Shown: positions 59,377 through 64,000 of the stretch, piece after piece
Numbering within the stretch: position 1 is the first letter of the stretch
Layout: each line of letters opens with the position of its first letter
Source of the DNA: Vibrio sp. Hep-1b-8
GTDB lineage: Bacteria > Pseudomonadota > Gammaproteobacteria > Enterobacterales > Vibrionaceae
Reading direction: 5' to 3'
DNA length: 64,000 nucleotides
Assembly (NCBI RefSeq): GCF_006124995.1
Contig: NZ_QEWN01000001.1
Location: 1-64,000, forward strand
Translations under genes and position numbers: made by a program
The notes under the pieces: model-generated
Told to the model about the DNA's origin: nothing
The model's input: only the letters and a program-made list of their open reading frames with translations
The model's database searches: none

Positions 59377-60008
59377 GTTTTACCGCAGCGGAAGTGAATA
59401 CACTGGCAGAGAGAATTGATTGGGATAAGGTGGGTGGATTAGTTCCAGCAATAGTCCAGGACTTTCAGTCTAGCCAAGTCCTTATGATGGGCTACATGAA
59501 TCAAGATGCGTTGGCTAAAACCGGGGAAACGGGACAGGTGACGTTTTTTTCTCGAACTAAAGAGCGTCTATGGACCAAAGGCGAAACGTCCGGAAATGTT
59601 CTGCAACTGAAGAATATTGCCCTTGACTGTGACAACGATACGTTACTGGTTAAAGTCGATCCTATAGGTCCAACTTGTCACACGGGAACCACAACGTGTT
59701 GGGATGCCGATCAGCAAGAAGAGACTCAAATGGTGTGGCTTCATCAACTTGAGCAGCTACTGGCTGCCCGCAAGGACGCCGACCCTGAGTCTTCTTATAC
59801 TGCACACTTATATTCCCGTGGTACCAAGCGTATTTCGCAAAAAGTGGGCGAAGAAGGCGTTGAAGTCGCGCTTGCGGCGACGTCGGGCGATAAGGCGGAG
59901 TTAATCTGTGAGTCTGCAGATCTTATTTATCACTTGATGGTTCTGCTTCAAGATCAGGGCTTGTCGATGAATGACGTCATCAACAAATTAAAGGAACGTC
60001 ATAAGTAG
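59373..60008 (+). CDS. hisI: Bifunctional phosphoribosyl-AMP cyclohydrolase/phosphoribosyl-ATP pyrophosphatase
   Basis: The 211-residue fusion (HisIE) has the cyclohydrolase first ([57 protein letters not shown], with zinc and magnesium ligands) and the pyrophosphatase second ([32 protein letters not shown]). It ends the operon and overlaps hisF by four bases. Confidence 0.97.
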
Positions 60009-60043
60009 TTTCGGCGACATAGACGTACCGAAAAAAGTCAAAC

Positions 60044-60076
60044 AAAAAGCCGCAGTCTGAACAAGCGGCTTTTTTT
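60044..60076 (+). terminator. Terminator of the his operon
   Basis: AAAAAGCCGC, an 11-base loop, GCGGCTTTTTTT. Confidence 0.88.
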
Positions 60077-60177
60077 GTCATCGAGGATATATTCGCCATT
60101 CATCGATAACGTAATAGGTGCGCCCTCTAGTGGGGCGCTATTTGGGTCTTATGACCTAGCCTTAGACACTGATAGTG

Positions 60178-61383
60178 CTAAATTTCGAATAGAAAATAAT
60201 AGCCGTAACCGACGAGAAATGCCGGAATCGCTGAATAAACGGTCGCCACTAGTGCTGCCTTAGGAGCGAGTGCGATAGCAGGAAAGAGCGCATCTCCATC
60301 GTTAGATATCGCATTGGCTAGTTGAGCGGACAGTGGCGCCACGCCAGCAATATAGAGACTGGTTAGCAGAATTTGCGGCCCACATCCTGGCAGTAGCCCA
60401 ACAGCAAGACCGATTAGGGGCATCCAAGCGCCTAAACCAGCGAAGCTCGTCGATATATCGACTTGTCCGAAGAAGCTAAACAGTTCAAACGCCATAAACG
60501 CAATGATCACCCAAGCCGTGACAAAGTTGGTATCTTGTGCCGCCTTCTGGATAGGATGCGATGAGACCTGCTTTGCATCTTCTGCCACGGTAGATTCGTA
60601 GTCTTTTATCTCTTTAGTGAGAGACCAGAGCAGAGTGCTACTGATGATCAATATCGTTCCTATCCACTCAATAGTCATGGTTGGCAAACTGAGTATTTGA
60701 TTGATGTCGAGTTGAAAAGATCCCATAAAGGCGATGGCGGTTGCTGGAACCAATAGCCACTTCCAAAACACACCTTGTAAATTGATGGCATGCAGTTCAA
60801 CACGTTTGGTCGCGATGCGACACACATCTACGCTAGGGGTGATTCGTTGAGTGTCGGGTCGTAAAAAGTCGTCGGCATGGATCTCGTTCACCATCCAGCC
60901 AGAAACACAGCCCACGATTACACCAAGGCCGATAATCGCAAAACCGATATCCGGTTTACTGGCGAGGAGAAGAAACGCCGCATCCCCCATTGTCGAGGTA
61001 AGTACCGCAACGATTGCGCCAAATCCAACCCGCCCACTGACAAACTGCGTGGTGACGATAATCGCACCACCACAACCTGGCAACGCGCCAAGTAGTGCGG
61101 CAAACAAGACCTGATGATTTCGTGAGCTTTGATAAAGGTTAACAATGCGATTGTTTTGACTGAAAAAGCCCGATAGATAGTGATAAATCGCGAGGGTAAC
61201 GGCAACGTAGCTCGATACAGCCCAGAAGGCGTCTGATAGGGTGTTGACAGTAACCAGCCTAGTGGTTGGATTAGCCACAAGCACAATTAAAGCAACGGGC
61301 AGCAGCAAGCGTTTGTAAGCTGGAGCGAACTGCGCCAGTGTTAGCCAGTTCGGCAAGGTTTGTAAAAGGCGTGAGTGACTCAT
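60178..61383 (-). CDS. 10-TM heavy-metal-exporter-like permease (ArsP_2/putative manganese transporter type)
   Basis: The 401-residue membrane protein has two related halves, each with a glycine-proline-cysteine signature: LLGALPGCGGAIIVTTQFV at about 95-113 and VGLLPGCGPQILLTSLYIAG near 340-360. This is the pattern of the ArsP_2 (PF11449) putative heavy-metal exporters, some annotated as manganese transporters. A soluble, acidic loop lies between. Two Fur-like boxes precede it, and a Mn-dependent enzyme lies downstream on the other strand. Metal and direction are inferred, not shown. Confidence 0.8.
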   Translation of the reverse strand: MSHSRLLQTLPNWLTLAQFAPAYKRLLLPVALIVLVANPTTRLVTVNTLSDAFWAVSSYVAVTLAIYHYLSGFFSQNNRIVNLYQSSRNHQVLFAALLGALPGCGGAIIVTTQFVSGRVGFGAIVAVLTSTMGDAAFLLLASKPDIGFAIIGLGVIVGCVSGWMVNEIHADDFLRPDTQRITPSVDVCRIATKRVELHAINLQGVFWKWLLVPATAIAFMGSFQLDINQILSLPTMTIEWIGTILIISSTLLWSLTKEIKDYESTVAEDAKQVSSHPIQKAAQDTNFVTAWVIIAFMAFELFSFFGQVDISTSFAGLGAWMPLIGLAVGLLPGCGPQILLTSLYIAGVAPLSAQLANAISNDGDALFPAIALAPKAALVATVYSAIPAFLVGYGYYFLFEI

Positions 61384-61400
61384 AGATATCGAACCTTAAT

Positions 61401-61450
61401 GCGAATTATTATCAATAATATGCTGATGAGAATTATTTTCAATAATGATT
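61401..61450. promoter_or_regulatory. Two Fur-like boxes upstream of the permease
   Basis: GAATTATTATCAATAATATG (61403-61422) and GAATTATTTTCAATAATGAT (61430-61449) are two near-identical copies 27 bases apart. Each contains overlapping halves of the Fur consensus (GATAATGATAATCATTATC) read from the minus strand (ATTGATAATAATTC; ATTGAAAATAATTC). They begin 18 bases before the permease ATG, so binding would repress it when the metal is plentiful; a manganese-sensing Fur relative (Mur) is an alternative. Confidence 0.7.
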
Positions 61451-61706
61451 TTTAACTTTCCTTGATGATTGGGGTTAGCAAGATGATGCGTATTTGAGAC
61501 CAAAGGGGGGGCGACGCATCAATCACGAAAGAGTGTGATAAGTGCTAAACTTAATTGTCGAGCGGTGTGCAATGAATCGAATAGTCATTGCTTATGCCGA
61601 AATATTCTCGCCTAGGCGATGACAAATTATCAGAATCAGGTAAAATATTGCCCTCGTGAGTAATGACCCATCGTATGGGAAGAAATTTAGTCAGATAGGA
61701 AAAAAG

Positions 61707-62612
61707 ATGATTCTAGTTGTAGGTCACAAGAACCCTGATAGCGATAGTATCTGTAGTGCGTTGGTAGCGACAGAGCTACTGAAAGCTCGTGGTGTTGAAG
61801 CTATGCCGATTCGCCAAGGTGAGATTAACCGTGAAACCCAACATATTCTTGAAGTTGCGGGTGCAGAAGTTCCTGAACTACGTACTTCGGTAGCGGGTGA
61901 GAAAATCTGGTTAGTAGACTACTCAGATCTAGCACAAGCGCCGGATGATGTGGCTGAAGCAGAAATTCTTGGTATCGTTGACCACCACCGTCTAGGTGAT
62001 GTGATGACAGTGAACCCAATGGAAGCTTGGATCTGGCCTGTTGGTTGTACTAACACTATACTGTTCAACATGTTTAAGATTGAAGGTCATGAGATTAAGC
62101 CTCAAATTGCTAAGCTTATGATGTCAGCTATCCTATCTGATACAGTAGGTTTCGCTTCTCCAACATGCACTCAGAAAGACAAAGATGCGGTTGAAGAGTT
62201 AGCCAAAATCGCTGATGTATGTGATGTTGATGCATTCATTAAAGATCTGCTGATCGCTAAAACAGATATCGAAGGTCTTTCAGCAGCACAACTTGTAGAA
62301 AAAGATCTAAAAGGTTACCCATTCAACGGTCGTGACGTTGTAGTTGGTCAGGTTGAACTTGCGACACTAGAGCAAGTAGACGGCATGATCGATGCACTAG
62401 AAGCGGACCTAGAGCGTCGTTGTTCTGAAGAAGGCCTAGCGTTTGCAGCAGTAATGCTAACCGACATCACAACAGCGCAAACTCGCCTACTTTATAAGGG
62501 TGAGTGGGCAGAGAAGCTTGTTAAGCATGAGAAAGATGGCATGCTTATGATGGAAAACACTCTAAGCCGTAAGAAACAAGGCTGGCCTTGGCTTCAAACT
62601 GAACTGGCTTAA
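61707..62612 (+). CDS. ppaC: Manganese-dependent inorganic pyrophosphatase, family II
   Basis: The enzyme hydrolyses pyrophosphate with Mn2+. The start at 61707 (MILVVGHKNPDSDSICSALV) has AGGA upstream and gives 301 residues, the usual length; the open frame to 61656 is not family-like. The DHH domain motifs are GHKNPDSDS and VDHHRLGD, with SDTVGFASPTCT and the C-terminal DHHA2 tail SRKKQGWPWL. Strong codon bias (CTA, GGT, CGT) suggests high expression. Confidence 0.96.
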   Translation: MILVVGHKNPDSDSICSALVATELLKARGVEAMPIRQGEINRETQHILEVAGAEVPELRTSVAGEKIWLVDYSDLAQAPDDVAEAEILGIVDHHRLGDVMTVNPMEAWIWPVGCTNTILFNMFKIEGHEIKPQIAKLMMSAILSDTVGFASPTCTQKDKDAVEELAKIADVCDVDAFIKDLLIAKTDIEGLSAAQLVEKDLKGYPFNGRDVVVGQVELATLEQVDGMIDALEADLERRCSEEGLAFAAVMLTDITTAQTRLLYKGEWAEKLVKHEKDGMLMMENTLSRKKQGWPWLQTELA

Positions 62613-62632
62613 TTTCCAGCTCAATGAATTTT

Positions 62633-62664
62633 AAACGCCCATGGCTTTCGCCGTGGGCGTTTTA
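62633..62664 (+). terminator. Terminator of ppaC
   Basis: AAACGCCCATGGC, loop TTTC, GCCGTGGGCGTTTT with one mismatched pair and a T-rich tail; it lies 15 bases before the next ATG, so some read-through is probably needed for the DUF2750 gene. Confidence 0.85.
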
Positions 62665-62679
62665 TTTAGAGGAACAAAA

Positions 62680-63057
62680 ATGTCACTATCTAAAGAGCAG
62701 TTAGAAACCGTTAGCAAGATGCGTCCTGATGAGCGATTTAATTACTGTATTAAAGAGATCGCGAAACATCGTCAAGTATGGATTCTGACCGATGAACATG
62801 GCTGCGTAATGCTCAACACAGAAGATGAAGACTGTGTCCCAGTGTGGCCTCACGAGGAGTTCGCAACTCAATGGGCAACGGGGGACTGGGAACATTGCAA
62901 AGCTGAATCAATATCGACTGCAAAATGGTTTAGCCGTTGGACGCATGGTCTGGAAGATGATGAGTTGTCAGTTGTTGTTTTCCCGAATGACAACGAAGAA
63001 GGGGTCGTTCTTTACCCTGATGAATTCGAATTTGAACTAAAAAAGCGCGCTAATTAG
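62680..63057 (+). CDS. DUF2750 protein
   Basis: The start at 62680 (MSLSKEQLETVSKMRPDERF) has GAGGAAC upstream and gives 125 residues. The family blocks are RFNYCIKEIAKHRQVWIL, CVPVWPHEEFATQWATGDW and the acidic end. It is a soluble acidic protein of unknown function. It directly follows the ppaC terminator and overlaps the convergent DUF2927 gene by four bases. Confidence 0.85.
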   Translation: MSLSKEQLETVSKMRPDERFNYCIKEIAKHRQVWILTDEHGCVMLNTEDEDCVPVWPHEEFATQWATGDWEHCKAESISTAKWFSRWTHGLEDDELSVVVFPNDNEEGVVLYPDEFEFELKKRAN

Positions 63058-63836
63058 TAGCCAATGAGCTGAAATAGTTCGCCACTTTTAGCAACAGAAA
63101 CGGCTCGTTCCAGCGTGCCGTTTTTTTTGTATCTACGCAAAATGTTAGCAACGACTGGTTTCGCTTCCTGTTCGCTCATTCCCGCCTTTAATTCGGGTTC
63201 ATAGAGTAACTTGAGCAGTATAACATCCAGTGGAGACAGCAGATCTTCAGGGGTTTGGTCGTTGAAAATAGAGGGGTATGCACTTTCTGAATCGTTAGGT
63301 AATCCCATGACCTGAGTGATTTCTTCAACAATACAAGCGAGCAGTTTACCGTGTTCTCTTGCTTGGTCGACAGGAATAATGACGGCGGCACCAGACATAG
63401 AGCTATCGGGATTGAGCCAATACCCCGCTTTACAAATGGCACCATAAACATTATCCAAGGCAGGCTTGCCAAGTTCACGTTCAATGTCCTTACGCCATTG
63501 AGATTCCTGAGTAAAAATCCAGATAATGTTTGCCTGTTCACGTGATGAAACTCGGGTAATGGAGTGGCCAGTGATCGCGGCAAGATGACGAATGTGGGCA
63601 TTGGTTAACTCATCATGCAGTTCGCTGTCAGGAACCCTATGGTCGACCCAGATGCGCACTGGCTTGTTCCATTTCACCAGAGGCTTTTTCCCTGCGGAAT
63701 ACTCGTTGCGTAAGGCGACATTGACAAATGCACTCTCGACAAAGCGAGTATCAAGCCAAGTCTGTTGATTGGAATAAGCGAGCGCCGCAGAAGGCAGCGT
63801 GAAAGAGAGTAGACTGATTAACGCTATCCTTAGCAT
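63054..63836 (-). CDS. Exported DUF2927 protein with an EExxQ protease-like motif
   Basis: The 260-residue protein has a signal peptide (MLRIALISLLSFTLPSAALA). Its mature part reads VRIWVDHRVPDSELHDELTN, ANIIWIFTQESQWRKDI, then CIVEEITQVMGLPNDSESAY with E-E-x-x-Q where zinc proteases have H-E-x-x-H, as is usual in DUF2927. D-V-I-L-L-K-L-L-Y follows, matching the metzincin-like end. It may be an inactive or altered metal-dependent peptidase of the envelope; function is unknown. Confidence 0.82.
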   Translation of the reverse strand: MLRIALISLLSFTLPSAALAYSNQQTWLDTRFVESAFVNVALRNEYSAGKKPLVKWNKPVRIWVDHRVPDSELHDELTNAHIRHLAAITGHSITRVSSREQANIIWIFTQESQWRKDIERELGKPALDNVYGAICKAGYWLNPDSSMSGAAVIIPVDQAREHGKLLACIVEEITQVMGLPNDSESAYPSIFNDQTPEDLLSPLDVILLKLLYEPELKAGMSEQEAKPVVANILRRYKKNGTLERAVSVAKSGELFQLIGY

Positions 63837-63844
63837 CTCGTATC

Positions 63845-64000
63845 CTATTTGAAGCAGGTTGCCTTGTTAAAATGGCTCTCTACCAATCTTTGAGTGATAG
63901 GGTGTTCTGGGTAAGAGAGCACCTGATGAGTCTCACCACTTTCTACCACTTCACCTTCGTGCATCACCATCACTTTATCGGTAATGTGTTTTACTACGCC
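63845..64000 (-). CDS. ABC transporter ATP-binding protein, C-terminal end (cut by window edge)
   Basis: Fifty-one codons are open from the edge to a TAG at 63847-63845: GVVKHITDKVMVMHEGEVVE, SGETHQVLSYPEHPITQRLV, ESHFNKATCFK. The pattern V-x-x-x-x-D-x-V-x-V-M-x-x-G-x-V-V-E-x-G followed by P-x-H-P-x-T is the C-terminus of ATPases of peptide-type (Dpp/Opp/Sap/Yej) importers. The Walker motifs are outside the window. Its stop is eight bases from the DUF2927 start, so the two may be in one operon. Confidence 0.8.
   Translation of the reverse strand, partial: GVVKHITDKVMVMHEGEVVESGETHQVLSYPEHPITQRLVESHFNKATCFK

Overview
The window comes from a gamma-proteobacterial chromosome, most probably a Vibrio. 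The grounds are a cluster of fructose-family PTS genes with manA and an AraC regulator, fabV, the mnmA-hflD-purB order, an NhaC-type transporter behind a lysine riboswitch, a his operon with a His-rich leader peptide, an H-NS gene and a Vibrio-type porin. The species cannot be fixed from the sequence alone.

Layout. 1-4.3 kb is an accessory, partly decayed segment next to an alpha-carbonic anhydrase gene that is cut by the window edge. It holds an IS5-type transposase tail, a methyltransferase-HNH chimera, a small type VI secretion set (hcp, a frameshifted membrane-active effector candidate and a small membrane protein that may be its immunity partner) and a LysR-like remnant. 4.3-6.0 kb is a chemoreceptor. 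6.2-15.9 kb is a sugar-uptake locus: two three-domain PTS permeases, one two-domain permease, separate IIA, IIB and degenerate HPr-IIA proteins, mannose-6-phosphate isomerase and an AraC regulator. 16-31 kb is mostly housekeeping: a PPC-domain protein, a PLP deaminase, a PsrA-like TetR regulator with fadE, fabV, xthA, a second chemoreceptor gene that is broken, priC-ybaM, a TSUP permease, dinG, a porin and a DUF2057 protein.

31-36 kb holds the biotin genes: bioA diverges from bioBFCD, with a BirA-like operator between them. htpX follows. 37.8-44 kb is an eight-gene operon (NTF2-like, SDR, flavin amine oxidase, DUF1365, cyclopropane-synthase-like methyltransferase, DUF2878, chalcone-isomerase-like, DUF3833 lipoprotein). 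It has the composition of light or singlet-oxygen-responsive lipid-modification clusters and is preceded by two dyads that flank a sigma70-type promoter. 44-50 kb holds purB-hflD-mnmA (with a 7-bp tandem repeat between the purB stop and its terminator), gsk and hns; purB and gsk both have PurR boxes. 50.6-52.5 kb is a lysine riboswitch with a probable lysine transporter. 52.6-60 kb is the complete hisLGDCBHAFIE operon with an attenuator. 60-64 kb has a metal-exporter-like permease behind two Fur-like boxes, the Mn-dependent pyrophosphatase, two DUF proteins and the C-terminus of a peptide-type ABC ATPase.

The most interesting items are the hcp/DUF4225/small-membrane-protein set, the HPr-like domain that has lost its phosphorylatable histidine, the eight-gene lipid cluster with its paired operators, an orphan terminator that suggests an unannotated small RNA next to the fatty-acid regulator, and the tandem repeat behind purB. 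No database search was possible. Family names come from motif recognition, and functions marked as inference should be read as such.
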